Positions 1 through 8,886 of a DNA stretch of 64,000 nt are shown here, one piece after another. The number at the start of each line of letters is the position of its first letter. Positions within the stretch are counted from its first letter, which is position 1. The stretch covers positions 1 through 64,000 of the forward strand of contig CAITLU010000012.1 in NCBI GenBank assembly GCA_903893315.1, given 5' to 3'. This DNA comes from an uncultured bacterium. GTDB taxonomy: Bacteria > Desulfobacterota > Binatia > UBA1149 > CAITLU01. Under the pieces are notes generated by a model, which was given only the letters and a program-made list of their open reading frames with translations, was not told the origin of the DNA and ran no database searches. The position numbers and the translations under genes were made by a program.

Positions 1-684
1 AAAGGCGCGACCGGCGACCAAGGCATCCAGGGCGTGGCCGGCGACAAAGGCGCTACCGGCGACCAGGGTATCCAGGGCCCGACCGGCAACACCGGCCTGA
101 CCGGTGCCACGGGTGGCGCCGGTTCGGCCGGAACCAACGGAACCAACGGCACTAACGGTGCCGTGGGTGCAACCGGATCGCAGGGTATCCAGGGTCCGAC
201 CGGTCCGACCGGCAACACCGGTCTGACCGGTGCCACGGGTGGCGCCGGTTCGGCCGGAACCAACGGAACCAACGGAACCAACGGCACTGTGGGCGCAACC
301 GGCGCGACGGGCGCAACGGGTCAACAGTACATATTGATGAGTGATTTTGAGACCATGGCGACCGCGGCCACCAGTAACATGCTAGTCGGTACGTCGATGA
401 CGCTGAGTACGTTGACGGCACGCACCGCCGTTACGACTACTTCCAGTGGTGGCACCGGCGTCTATACCGTCACGGTGGCGAAGTGTAATAGCAGCGGTAC
501 GTGCGGGAGTATCCTGGCCACTTGCACGATCGCTACCACCGCAACGACCTGCACCGGTGGCGCGCAGTCACTAACTGGGGCGCCGGTCTCCTTCGTTGTT
601 GGTGATTATGCGCAAGTCATCATGACGCGCACTAGCGGCAGCGGCGGCAGCGGCACCGGCGGGTACTCAATTCTCTTGAACTAG
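1..684 (+). CDS. Collagen-like repeat surface protein (5' truncated by window edge)
   Basis: The reading frame is open from base 1, so the true start lies upstream; a GTG at 34 is probably internal. Residues up to about position 324 are almost uninterrupted Gly-X-Y triplets rich in GPTG, GATG and GTNG, the signature of bacterial collagen-like proteins, which form trimeric rods outside the cell. The remaining ~118 residues are a non-collagenous Ser/Thr/Gly-rich C-terminal domain with four cysteines (around KCNSSGTC and ATCTIATTATTC), probably a globular head or anchor. Two near-identical blocks of about 117-120 bp lie at 67-183 and 184-303, showing recent expansion of the repeat. The gene ends at TAG 682-684 and is followed by a strong terminator. 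The exact role is unknown; adhesion or a structural appendage is the family-level guess. Confidence 0.85.
   Translation, partial: KGATGDQGIQGVAGDKGATGDQGIQGPTGNTGLTGATGGAGSAGTNGTNGTNGAVGATGSQGIQGPTGPTGNTGLTGATGGAGSAGTNGTNGTNGTVGATGATGATGQQYILMSDFETMATAATSNMLVGTSMTLSTLTARTAVTTTSSGGTGVYTVTVAKCNSSGTCGSILATCTIATTATTCTGGAQSLTGAPVSFVVGDYAQVIMTRTSGSGGSGTGGYSILLN
67..303 (+). repeat. Tandem duplication inside the collagen-like gene
   Basis: Two direct copies, starting at 67 and at 184, share the order GIQGPTG / NTGLTGATGGAGSAG / TNGTNG / VGATG. The second copy has an extra 9-bp GPT triplet near its start and one more GTN triplet. Third-position differences are few, so the duplication is recent or kept similar by recombination. 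Confidence 0.85.
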
Positions 685-731
685 CTAGCGAACTGAGGAC
701 GCCGCACTAGGCAGCGTCTACTTGGCTCAAG

Positions 732-767
732 AAAGAACCCCGGCAGGGCAACCTGCCGGGGTTCTTT
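732..767 (+). terminator. Rho-independent terminator, 16-bp stem with GCAA tetraloop
   Basis: The arms 732-747 (AAAGAACCCCGGCAGG) and 752-767 are perfectly complementary around the GNRA-type loop GCAA at 748-751. An A-rich 5' flank and a CTTT 3' flank let it work in both directions. It closes the collagen-like gene, whose stop lies 48 bp upstream. Confidence 0.85.
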
Positions 768-1072
768 GTATCTGTGTGCTCCGCTTCGGACCCCGACGAG
801 GTTCAGGCAGCCACGTCACGCAGGACGGATCCTGTGAGACGTGGACACCGGTCACACAACGCTGCTCGGTTCACCTTCAATCACCTCGCGCGCGCTGCAG
901 GGCACCGCGCGCAGATGGGCTGGGGCTCGGGTGTAACCGACAACAGCCCCACCAACGTCACCCGGCCGTGGGGTAAGTTAAAGGCAAAAATACTCGCCGG
1001 TCTAACTCCCTGTAGATAGACACCTTTTCGGATGTTCGTCGGTGCGTACCTGGCGCGGGGCTACCTCGCGGG
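768..1072. other. Intergenic stretch, no gene recognised
   Basis: About 305 bp between the terminator and the AlpA-like gene. Several short open frames exist but none has a ribosome-binding site or a recognisable domain. Because a mobile-element remnant follows, I looked for a tRNA or att-like repeat and saw none. Confidence 0.5.
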
Positions 1073-1330
1073 GTGATCATGGAACATGAGGACGCAAGTC
1101 GTCTGCATGGAGTGCCACCCGATATGAAGAACGAAGTTCCCGAGGCGGGGTTTCTCCGCCAAAGCCGACTCATCCCCTACCTGCTGCCGTTCTCGACGGC
1201 GACGCTCTGGCTCATGGTCAGGGCAGGCACTTTCCCGGCACCCGTGAGGCTATCGGCGGGTGTGACCGCGTGGCGGGTCGAGGATGTGCGCGCCTGGATG
1301 CAGTTCCCGACACCCGAGGGCGCAGCGTGA
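1073..1330 (+). CDS. AlpA-family helix-turn-helix regulator
   Basis: A protein of 83-85 residues; GTG 1073 and ATG 1079 are both possible starts. The core FLRQSRLIPYLLPFSTATLW...FPAPVRLSAGVTAWRVEDVRAWM has the pattern of AlpA/Cox-type winged HTH proteins: an initial strand, an S-x-x-TLW helix, 'AGTFPxPVRLS' and a closing 'WRxxDVxxWM' helix. These proteins usually control excisionase or integrase expression in prophages and integrative elements. Its stop (TGA 1328-1330) overlaps the GTG (1327) that opens the decayed primase frame, an arrangement typical of phage satellites and ICEs. No integrase is visible nearby, so this is probably a leftover of an element. Confidence 0.7.
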   Translation: MIMEHEDASRLHGVPPDMKNEVPEAGFLRQSRLIPYLLPFSTATLWLMVRAGTFPAPVRLSAGVTAWRVEDVRAWMQFPTPEGAA

Positions 1331-1930
1331 GCGTCGCGCTGCTCTACGGTCGCGGCACGAGCGCGATCGGCGAGAACATCACCCTCACCCAGGAGCAACT
1401 GGCCGACCGGTTGGCAACGCCAAAACGCTCGTCGGTCACCTTCTCCGAGTACCTGGCGATGAGCAGGCCGGGGAGGCTGCGCGTAAAGGGTGCGGCGGGG
1501 TGGCTCTGTAGCGGCGCCAGCATCGCCGGATGCGGCCACGAGGGGCACCGCTGTAACCGTTGCATCACCTCGCACGTGGCGTTGCCTCTCGATTTCGAGG
1601 TAGCGCCCCCCTCGTGGCGCGAAGGCCTCGCGGCGAGTGAGGTGCCCCGCACTTTGGCACACTACCTGCGGGTACACGCCGGACCGCCCGCGCCTGCGGG
1701 TCTGGGTACCACTAGCGAAACCGATCCCGTCGTCGCGCCTGCAAGCTGTCGGCCTACATCCTGCCGCCCGTCTGGGATGCGGCGATCTCGACCTGGCTTG
1801 TCTCAAGCCCTCGCAACCGGCGTTCCTTCCGGGAGTCCTCGCGCCTCCCGTCTCAAACCTGGAGGCTCCGTTGGAAACAGCGGGGCCTCTCTTTCGTTGC
1901 GGCCCGAGAAGGCGACTTGCGGCCGGGGGT
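1327..1930 (+). pseudogene. Decayed phage/ICE primase-like gene (frameshifted)
   Basis: Starting at GTG 1327, the first frame reads ENITLTQEQLADRLATPKRS followed by VTFSEYLAMSRPGR and LPLDFEVAPPSWREGLAAS. This resembles the N-terminal region of phage and satellite replication proteins of the VapE/primase type. At about 1640-1650 the similarity switches by one frame to LWHTTCGYTPDRPRLRVWVP-LAKPI and then DLDLACLKPSQPAFLPG. These match the family patterns 'hT..hTPErPRlRl..PL.rpv' and 'dp.c.kPSQpm.lP'. The catalytic and helicase parts are absent. I call it a remnant by motif recognition only; exact ends are approximate. Confidence 0.5.
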
Positions 1931-2066
1931 CCGCACCGCTGCGGCGAAAACCGGTCTGGCCGGTCTTCCTTGCGTTTCCTGCGCGGAACTCAGGATGCAC
2001 AACGGACGACCACCAATCCGTCCGAGGACACGTCGTGCTCGACGATCCGACCAAGCGCGCGTCCGC

Positions 2067-2438
2067 TCAGCGCGCCGCTTCTTCGTCCATCGCCGCCCAC
2101 ACTTCTTCCAGCACGCGAAAAGCGCTGACAGCCACGGGCCAACCGGCGTAGTGGGCGACGTGGGTTATCATCCCTTCCAACTTCTCGCGCGCGATGCCGA
2201 GGTTGCGGGCGCCGCGAAAGTGCAGGCGTTGTTCCGCTTCGCGATTGAGCGCAACCAGGACCGTACAGGTAAGCAGCGAACGTTCCTCGATCGCCAGTTC
2301 GGGCCCTTGCCAGATGTCGCCGAACAGGTGTTCTACGGTGATCCGCCGAAATCCCTCGGGCAAAGGCCCAGCTCCAGCGGTTCCGCCGAACAGCCTGAGG
2401 ATGACGCCGATCCCTTTTTCCGCTTTCGATTCCGACAT
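2067..2438 (-). CDS. Carboxymuconolactone decarboxylase (CMD) family protein
   Basis: A 123-residue protein. The core GPLPEGFRRITVEHLFGDIW, then LAIEERSLLTCTVLVALNRE, LHFRGARNLGIAREKLEGMI and HVAHYAGWPVAVSAFRVLEE, is the standard all-helical single-domain CMD/AhpD-like fold. The family includes 4-carboxymuconolactone decarboxylase and many uncharacterised relatives. The peroxidase CxxC of AhpD is absent, so an antioxidant role is unlikely and a decarboxylase or lactonase-like role is more likely. The ATG at 2438 is preceded by GGAGGAAAAATC, a strong ribosome-binding site. It stands alone, divergent from the amidohydrolase. Confidence 0.85.
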   Translation of the reverse strand: MSESKAEKGIGVILRLFGGTAGAGPLPEGFRRITVEHLFGDIWQGPELAIEERSLLTCTVLVALNREAEQRLHFRGARNLGIAREKLEGMITHVAHYAGWPVAVSAFRVLEEVWAAMDEEAAR

Positions 2439-2626
2439 GATTTTTCCTCCAGGCAGTGGCGCTCCCTATTTACGGAGCGGTCGTTGCTTCAAGTGTTCGT
2501 TCTGGCATCCCGGGCGTCGTCGAGTCAACGAGACCGCGCGAACGAGCCGGCTGCTTGGTCAACGTTCGGGTATGACGGTATGGTTCCGCGCGGCGCCGGC
2601 AGCACGAAGGCGGCGGGGAGTGCCAG

Positions 2627-4240
2627 TTGAAACAATCGATCGACACCATCGTCCTGGCTCGCCGTGTCATCTCGATGGCGGGCATCGAGGCTCAAGCGCT
2701 CGCAATCGCGGCCGGCCGGGTTGTCGCGCTGGGCACCGGCGACGACATTCTCGCGCTGCGGACTAGCGGCACCGAGGTTATCGATCTCGGTGCGTCGGTG
2801 GTCTTGCCGGGGCTCATCGAGCCGCACACTCACCCGGATCTGTGCGCCCAGTGCTACGCGTGGGTCGACGTCAGCGGCTTCACGCACGCCAGCGTCACGG
2901 GTGTAGAGCGAGCGCTGCGCGATGCGGTTGCCCGCACCCCAGCGGGCGAGTGGATCTTCGCCTTCGGCCTCGACTTCATGCTGACGCCGGATCTCGGTGT
3001 CTGGGATCGCGCGCGGCTCGACGCGCTGGCACCTCACAACCCGATCTTCGTGCTGATCCAGTCGATGCACACGGCGTTCGTCAATTCTGCGGCGCTGCAC
3101 GCGGCCGGGATCGACGACTTGACGCCGGATCCGATCAATGGCGGCCGCTACGTTCACGGCGCCGACGGCCGTCTGAACGGCAAGATCGAAGAAAGCACGG
3201 CCATGATGCCGTTCATGCTCGCGCTCGACTGGTCGCCCGAGGCCTGGGCGGCCCGCATCCGCGATCAGTTCGCACGCTACACGCGGGTCGGCATCACCAC
3301 GATCGGCATGCCGGGCATGTTCGTTCCGGCGCCGTATCTGGATGTGTACGAATCGGTGAGTCACGCGGCATCGGTGCGTACGGCGGCCTACCTGCGCTTG
3401 GAACAGGTTGGCACGTCGCGCTGGCGTCCGGGCGACGGCTCCGATCGTTTTCGCGTGCAAGGCGCGAAGCTCTGGTACGACGGATCTCCCTATTCAGGAA
3501 CGATGCTGCTCGACGATCCGTATCTGGCTTCCGAACTGTGCTGTTGCCGGCTCGGCATTGCTCAGGGCAGCGCGGGTTATGCCATGCAGGATCGCGCCAC
3601 GCTGGTTCCGCAGCTACGCGAACTGCTCGCGTCGGGCTGGCAGGTTCTCACCCACGCCCAGGGAGACCGGGCTGTTCGCGAGACGCTCGACGTCTACGAG
3701 GACGTGCTCGGTTCGCGAGGCGGCGAGTCAGACCATCGCTGGCGCATCGAGCACGTCGGGCTGATTTCGCCGGCTGACATAGCACGCGCGCGGCGACTTG
3801 GCGTAGCTTTCAGCTTTCACGTCAACCACGTTCACTACTACGGTCCGGAACTGCGCGATCAGATCCTGGGGCCGGAGCGCGCGGAGCGGATGATGCCGGT
3901 CGGCAGCGCGGTGCGGGCCGGGCACCGCGTCAGTCTGCACGCCGACTCGCCCATGTTTCCGCCCGGGCCGCTAGGGCTGGTGCGCACCGCGGTTACGCGC
4001 CGGGCGCGCAACGGCGAACAGATCGGGCCGCGCGAAGCGATCTCGCTCGAACAGGCGCTGCGAGCGATCACCATCGACGCGGCCTGGCAACTGCGTCTCG
4101 ACGACGAAGTCGGTTCGCTCGCACCGGGCAAGCGCGCCGACCTGACCATCCTTGCCTCGGATCCGTTCGAAGTCGCCGCGGAAGACCTGGACCGTATCGA
4201 GGTCCGCGCCACCTGGCTCGACGGCCTGCCGACGAACTGA
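2627..4240 (+). CDS. Amidohydrolase family protein (YtcJ/Amidohydro_3-like)
   Basis: A 537-residue metal-dependent hydrolase. PGLIEPHTHPDL gives the HxH metal ligands (H67, H69). Further conserved spots are THAQGDRA, RIEHVGLI and the late SLHADSP aspartate. The C-terminal LTILASDPFEV belongs to the composite beta-sandwich domain, as in YtcJ-type amidohydrolases. The TTG at 2627 is chosen because GGGGAG lies at the right distance upstream; an internal ATG (2678) would cut into the N-terminal strand. The family acts on amide, ester or C-N bonds of small molecules; the substrate cannot be read from sequence. No signal peptide is seen, so it is probably cytoplasmic and monocistronic. Confidence 0.85.
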   Translation: MKQSIDTIVLARRVISMAGIEAQALAIAAGRVVALGTGDDILALRTSGTEVIDLGASVVLPGLIEPHTHPDLCAQCYAWVDVSGFTHASVTGVERALRDAVARTPAGEWIFAFGLDFMLTPDLGVWDRARLDALAPHNPIFVLIQSMHTAFVNSAALHAAGIDDLTPDPINGGRYVHGADGRLNGKIEESTAMMPFMLALDWSPEAWAARIRDQFARYTRVGITTIGMPGMFVPAPYLDVYESVSHAASVRTAAYLRLEQVGTSRWRPGDGSDRFRVQGAKLWYDGSPYSGTMLLDDPYLASELCCCRLGIAQGSAGYAMQDRATLVPQLRELLASGWQVLTHAQGDRAVRETLDVYEDVLGSRGGESDHRWRIEHVGLISPADIARARRLGVAFSFHVNHVHYYGPELRDQILGPERAERMMPVGSAVRAGHRVSLHADSPMFPPGPLGLVRTAVTRRARNGEQIGPREAISLEQALRAITIDAAWQLRLDDEVGSLAPGKRADLTILASDPFEVAAEDLDRIEVRATWLDGLPTN

Positions 4241-4275
4241 GCCGGCGCGACGCGACAGGCGGTGGTCGCGCTCCG

Positions 4276-6216
4276 TCAGTTGGTGATTGACGAAGCTGCC
4301 GAACGATCGGGACTCGTCACCGGCAGGCTTTCGCCGGGCGTTACTCGTCCGACGATATGCGCAAGGACCAGGGACGGGAGATCGGGACTCTGCGCGTCGG
4401 CGTCGTAAAGAACTTCTTCGACGTCGTACGTCACCGCTTCTCGCCCGGCGCTTACCAGACCACGCGCTTCCTCCTTCAGGGCCGGAAGAGAGGCGCGCCA
4501 TGTCAGCAGCCAGGCTCCGTCGGGCTGGGGAATGTCGCTGAGTCTTGCACGCAAGGGGATTGGCGCTGCGCGGTAGAAGACCGCGGCGTAATCGAATCCC
4601 CCGTAGAACGAGAGCGCGGCGCCCGCGGGCACGACCTCGGCGATGCGCCGCATGAAAGGCTCAGGCGTGCGACGCTGGGCCATGGCCGGCAAGATGCTGC
4701 TCGCGGCCAGCGCGGCCAGCGCCAGCACCGATGCCGCGACGCAAGCCAGCGCCCGTGACCACTGTTCGCGCCGCATCGAGTGCAGCAGCGCCGCCAACGC
4801 GGCCAGCGCTATCACGCACCAGATCAACTGAGGTCCGGGATGTTCGTCGAGAGACGCGAGCACCGCAGGAACGTTTTGCATGTCGATGTTGCCGAGTACT
4901 ACGTCGAGTGCGGCGCTGACCGGTAGTCCGGCCAGGTGCGCCGCCACGAACAGCACGGGAAGTGTCGTTACGATCGCTACCAGTCCGGTACCGACCAGCA
5001 GTGCGACGCGCGCCCAGCGCGCTGATGATATCGGCTCCGCGGTCTCGTTCAGCAAAGCCGCCGCGGCGTCCGCCGCCGGGTCGGCGTCGATCGGTTGCTT
5101 CGCCGCGTTCCCTCCCGGGCGCGCAAGCGCGTTCCAGGCCTGGGCTGCCAGCAGCGCCAGCGCCGGATAGGCCGGCAGCAGGTAGACGCCGCGCTTGGAG
5201 CCCGCCAACGAAAACAGCGCGATTGTTACGCCGCACCACACCGCTGGCAGCAGCAGCGGAACGCTGCGCCACTGGCCGCGGCGTGGCCACAGTGAAGTCG
5301 CAAAGGCCGGCAGGAACAGGCTCCACGGTGCGAACCCCGCCAGCAACAACGGAATGTAGAACCAGAAGGGCCGCACGTGTCCGGCTTCGACCGAGTCGGG
5401 ATCGATCACCCGATAGAAGTTCTCTTTGAGGATCTGCTTGGCGATGAAGGCGTCGCCGGCGTTGGCGAAGGCCGCAAGGTACCAGAGCGCTGCGACACCA
5501 ACGGCGACGGCGAGTCGTCGCAGGTCGCGGCGGCCCAGACATCCGAGATCGCCGCGCAGTGCCAGAAAAGTCAGTACGATAGCCACCGGCAGCACGACGC
5601 CGACCGGTCCCTTGGCGAGCACGGCGGCGGTTATCAGGACGTAGGCCAGGCGCGGGATGGGCCGGGTTTCTTCATAGGCCTTGGCGAAGGTGAGAAGAGC
5701 GAGGCTCACCGCGGCGGCCATCACCATATCGACGCGCGCGGATACCGAAGACGCCAGCCACTGCACGCTGGTCGCGAGCACCAGTGCCGACAGCAGTGCG
5801 GTTACGGCGCCGAACCAGCGATAGGCCGTCAGCGCGGTCGCGACCAACACGATCAGCCCGGTGATCAGCGATGGCGCGCGAACTGCGGCCTCGCTGACGC
5901 CGTGCGCGTCGGCTGTCGTCACCGCGTCCGGAGCCTGGCCGGCAAAGCGTGGTGTCAGTCGATCCTGACCGAGACTGACCAGCGCACCGAGCCAGTGGAA
6001 CAGCGGCGGCTTGGACGGAATCTCGTCGCCGTTGCGAAGCGGAAGTATGAACCCTTCGCCGCGCGCGATGGCCTGCACCACCAGCGCTTCGCGGGGCTCT
6101 CCCTTGGTGAAGAACGGAGTCTGGCTGATTGCCGGCCACGCCAGCATCGCCAGGACGGTGACGATCGCCGCCAGGCCGGCTCCAGTGCCGACCCGGCCGG
6201 AGGCGAGCGATCGCAC
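4276..6216 (-). CDS. PMT/ArnT-type membrane glycosyltransferase (GT39/GT83-like)
   Basis: A 646-residue membrane protein with roughly a dozen hydrophobic segments. The N-terminal loop has PFFTKGEPREALVV and IPSKPPLFHWL, matching the conserved acidic catalytic loop and the K-P-P of ArnT/PMT enzymes. These move a sugar from a polyprenyl phosphate to lipid A or to protein on the outer face of the inner membrane. It starts at ATG 6216, only 15 bp after the asd stop, so it is probably co-transcribed with asd. Acceptor and sugar are unknown. The C-terminal soluble part (about residues 500-646) is a periplasmic domain common in this family. Confidence 0.85.
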   Translation of the reverse strand: MRSLASGRVGTGAGLAAIVTVLAMLAWPAISQTPFFTKGEPREALVVQAIARGEGFILPLRNGDEIPSKPPLFHWLGALVSLGQDRLTPRFAGQAPDAVTTADAHGVSEAAVRAPSLITGLIVLVATALTAYRWFGAVTALLSALVLATSVQWLASSVSARVDMVMAAAVSLALLTFAKAYEETRPIPRLAYVLITAAVLAKGPVGVVLPVAIVLTFLALRGDLGCLGRRDLRRLAVAVGVAALWYLAAFANAGDAFIAKQILKENFYRVIDPDSVEAGHVRPFWFYIPLLLAGFAPWSLFLPAFATSLWPRRGQWRSVPLLLPAVWCGVTIALFSLAGSKRGVYLLPAYPALALLAAQAWNALARPGGNAAKQPIDADPAADAAAALLNETAEPISSARWARVALLVGTGLVAIVTTLPVLFVAAHLAGLPVSAALDVVLGNIDMQNVPAVLASLDEHPGPQLIWCVIALAALAALLHSMRREQWSRALACVAASVLALAALAASSILPAMAQRRTPEPFMRRIAEVVPAGAALSFYGGFDYAAVFYRAAPIPLRARLSDIPQPDGAWLLTWRASLPALKEEARGLVSAGREAVTYDVEEVLYDADAQSPDLPSLVLAHIVGRVTPGESLPVTSPDRSAASSITN

Positions 6217-6231
6217 CTGCGTAAGCCTTTC

Positions 6232-7314
6232 CTACAGAATCTTCTGCTGCACGAGATACTCGGCGACCAGGATGGTCCCCTTGGCCGCGCCCATCTTCGT
6301 GTTGTGCGAGAGCAGGACGTACTTGACCCCGTTCTTGTACAGCGGTTCCTCGCGGATGCGCCCGACCGAAGTGGTCATGCCGTCGCCGGCGTTGCGATCG
6401 AGACGCGGCTGGGGACGGAACGGATCGTCGTGCACCTTGATGAGCTCGGCCGGCATCGAGGGAAGCCCGAGCTTGGCCATCTTCGCGCCGGCTTTTCGGA
6501 AAGTCTCGGCGACCTGCGCCATGGTGGCGGGCTTGATGAGTTCGACCGACACCACTTCGGTGTGTCCTTCGAGCACCGCAGCGCGCGTGCACGTTGCCGA
6601 CACTTCGATATCGGCGTCGGTGATGCCGCGGGCGTGGGCCTTGCCGAGCAGTTTGCGCGCCTCGCGACGTACCTTCTCTTCTTCCTTCGGGATGTACGGG
6701 ATGATGTTGTCGATCGAATCGAGGGCCGCCACGCCCGGCGAGCGCCCGGCGCCCGAGATTCCCTGCATGGACACCATCGACACGCGCTTGACCCCGAAGC
6801 GGTCGTGCAAGGGCCGCAACGTGATCGCAAGTCCGGTCACGGTGCAGTTGGGCTGCGGGAGAATGAAGCCCTTCCAGCCGCGGTTCTTCTGTTGGAGCTT
6901 CACCAGGGAAGCATGATCCATGTTGACGCCCGGCAGCAGCAGCGGAATGTCGTCCTCGTAACGGAAGGCCGAGGCAGTGCTGAGCACCGCCCTGGTGGCG
7001 GCGTACTTGGGCTCAAGCTCGCGGGCGACGTCGGCCTCGACGGCCGAGAAGACGATGTCGATATCTGAAACGTTCAGCGCGGGCCCGTTCTCGACGATGA
7101 TGTCGAGAGACATCGCGGGCGGTTCACCGTCCGCCCACCAACGCATCTGTCCGGTCGACGCGTCGCGCAAGGCATCGCCGTAGCGTTTGCCGGCTGAGCG
7201 CTCGGAAGCCGCCAGACGGCGGAGTTCGAACCATGGGTGGTTGGCCAGGGCCGCGACGAACTGCTGGCCCGCTATGCCGGTGGCGCCGAGGACGGCGACG
7301 CGCTTCTTCTTCAT
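6232..7314 (-). CDS. asd: Aspartate-semialdehyde dehydrogenase
   Basis: A 360-residue enzyme that reduces aspartyl phosphate to aspartate semialdehyde in Lys/Thr/Met biosynthesis. The N-terminal VLGATGIAGQQF is the NADP-binding loop. PQPNCTVTGLAI carries the catalytic cysteine C157, and AAVLEGHTEVV the catalytic-base histidine H251. The insertion SPGVAALDSIDNIIPYIPKEEEK identifies the archaeal/fungal-type subgroup rather than the E. coli type. The start ATG 7314 follows a GAGGAAG ribosome-binding site. The downstream PMT-type gene is 15 bp away. Length and motifs are complete. Confidence 0.95.
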   Translation of the reverse strand: MKKKRVAVLGATGIAGQQFVAALANHPWFELRRLAASERSAGKRYGDALRDASTGQMRWWADGEPPAMSLDIIVENGPALNVSDIDIVFSAVEADVARELEPKYAATRAVLSTASAFRYEDDIPLLLPGVNMDHASLVKLQQKNRGWKGFILPQPNCTVTGLAITLRPLHDRFGVKRVSMVSMQGISGAGRSPGVAALDSIDNIIPYIPKEEEKVRREARKLLGKAHARGITDADIEVSATCTRAAVLEGHTEVVSVELIKPATMAQVAETFRKAGAKMAKLGLPSMPAELIKVHDDPFRPQPRLDRNAGDGMTTSVGRIREEPLYKNGVKYVLLSHNTKMGAAKGTILVAEYLVQQKIL

Positions 7315-7484
7315 TGGAACTTCCTCGTCGGATTGCTCGTGAAGCCTTCTTGGTCAGATTTACTTCGTGTGACCTTCTGCGCGGGGTCTGGATCTCCGCG
7401 CCGAAAGCGCGCCGCTTTATATCCGCACCCGTGTGCGTTTGCTAAGCTTGCCCCGCATAACGGCCCTGGCTATGGTCCGCCCCC

Positions 7485-7847
7485 ATGGCACGCAGTTCGG
7501 CGTCTAGAAAGTCCCAGCAAAGCGCTGCGGTCTTCGACTTCGTACCTTTCCTCGTACGCCGCCGACTTGATTGGCGCGTGGGGAACCGCGGCGCGGTGCT
7601 CGCGCGCAGCGCACCGGACGGCATCATCACGGTCGTGCATCGCACCAGCGCCGTCGCTGCCGTGGATGTCGTCGAGCACCGCATCGCTCAGTTGCGGCCC
7701 GAGGCCGGTGGCTTCCAACTGTTCTGGAAGAAGGGCAACGGACGCTGGACCGCCTACTGCGATCGCAGCGGCAAGGGCGTGATCGGCTCGCTGGCCGCGT
7801 GTATTGCCGAGATCTCGCGCGATCCTTTCGGGTGCTACTGGTCGTGA
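7485..7847 (+). CDS. DUF3024-like protein
   Basis: A 120-residue basic protein. The second half, QLFWKKGNGRWTAYC...SLAACIAEISRDPFGCYWS, follows the DUF3024 pattern (a V/LFW..a..kWhrY segment and a C-terminal '...cyW[GS]'). The function of this family is not known. Its stop TGA (7845-7847) shares one base with the ATG of the next gene (TGATG), so the two are very likely translationally coupled. It is divergent from asd across a 170-bp gap that should contain both promoters. Confidence 0.7.
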   Translation: MARSSASRKSQQSAAVFDFVPFLVRRRLDWRVGNRGAVLARSAPDGIITVVHRTSAVAAVDVVEHRIAQLRPEAGGFQLFWKKGNGRWTAYCDRSGKGVIGSLAACIAEISRDPFGCYWS

Positions 7848-8821
7848 TGAAGCGGCCGCTTTTCGTTTCGGCCTCAACCGCAGCCTTCGTCACCGCCTTG
7901 GCATTCCTTTCAGCCTGTCACGATCCGCTCCCGGTTCCCCGCATCGACAAGCCGACACTGGACGGCTGGGCGCAGCCATATCAAGGCGTGCAGGGTCTCA
8001 AGGTGCACGCGTTTCGTACCGGCGCGGTACGCGGCGTTGAAGCTGCGGCGTTCGCCGGCGGAAGTTGGACGACGCGGATGGCGATGGGCGCGTGGGCCTT
8101 CGTCATCGAGCACCCGACCCATGGTCTCATAGTCTTCGATACCGGCCTGAGCGACAGAGCGCGCACCGAACCCGAGCACTTCGTGGGTTGGCTCGGTACC
8201 AAGCTCGCGGTGCTGGACGTGCCCGAGCACGCAGCACTCGGCGAACAGATGAAGGCCGCAGGTCTGGATCCCGGCGACGTGCACCTGGTGGTGCTGTCGC
8301 ACCTTCACTTCGACCACACCGGCGGCATTGCGGCGTTCCCGAACGCGAAAGTGGCGGTGGCCGCGGCCGAGAAGAATTGGGCGGAGACCGGTGCGCGCCG
8401 CATCGATTTCGTCGATACCGACTCCCTGGTCGGCATGGCACGATGGCAGACGATCGATTACGCAGCGGAAAAACCGCTGGCCACTTTCGTGGCTTCCCAC
8501 GACTTCTTCGGTGACGGCAGCGTGATCGGTCTCGACCTGGCAGGTCACACGCCGGGGAACCAGGGCCTGCTCGTGCGAACGCCCGAAGCTCCGATCCTCT
8601 TCACCGGCGACGCCGCCTGGACCGAGAAGAGTTGGCGCTGGACCGCCAGGCCCATCAGCGCCTACAGCATGCCGCTCTGGTGGGAGAATATCTGGCGCAT
8701 CAACAAGTTCGCCATGCTCGAGCCGCGCCTTGTGGTGGTGCCCGGCCATGACGACTTGGCGGTAGCGTCGATCGGCATCGCGTCGTTCATCCATCACCAG
8801 CCGCCCGGCGCGGGCCGCTGA
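7847..8821 (+). CDS. Metallo-beta-lactamase fold lipoprotein
   Basis: A 324-residue protein beginning at ATG 7847. It has a lipoprotein signal peptide with lipobox LSAC (C24). The metal site is SHLHFDHTGG (H152, H154, D156, H157), followed by DLAGHTPGNQ, FTGDAAW and VPGHDD, the full HxHxDH...H...D...H set for two zinc ions. The layout resembles the AHL-lactonase-like or SoxH-like branch. The substrate is unknown; a periplasmic or membrane-anchored hydrolase is expected. An upstream in-frame extension exists but would destroy the signal peptide, so the TGATG-coupled ATG is preferred. Confidence 0.88.
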   Translation: MKRPLFVSASTAAFVTALAFLSACHDPLPVPRIDKPTLDGWAQPYQGVQGLKVHAFRTGAVRGVEAAAFAGGSWTTRMAMGAWAFVIEHPTHGLIVFDTGLSDRARTEPEHFVGWLGTKLAVLDVPEHAALGEQMKAAGLDPGDVHLVVLSHLHFDHTGGIAAFPNAKVAVAAAEKNWAETGARRIDFVDTDSLVGMARWQTIDYAAEKPLATFVASHDFFGDGSVIGLDLAGHTPGNQGLLVRTPEAPILFTGDAAWTEKSWRWTARPISAYSMPLWWENIWRINKFAMLEPRLVVVPGHDDLAVASIGIASFIHHQPPGAGR

Positions 8822-8886
8822 CGACGGCGTAGCGCCTCGTCATTCATCAACATCCCGCTCGTCCACGGGAATCCTGGGTCGGAGTC

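Noticed and set aside
1-303. CRISPR-like or non-coding tandem repeats
   Set aside because: The repeats are in phase with Gly-X-Y codons and have no spacers, so they are protein repeats.
722-1019. Short open frames after the collagen-like gene
   Set aside because: One starts inside the terminator stem; none has a recognisable domain or ribosome-binding site.
5377-7068. Long open frame on the plus strand opposite the PMT-type gene and asd
   Set aside because: High-GC antisense opening; composition is Arg/Gly/His rich with no domain, and the opposite strand has well-supported genes.
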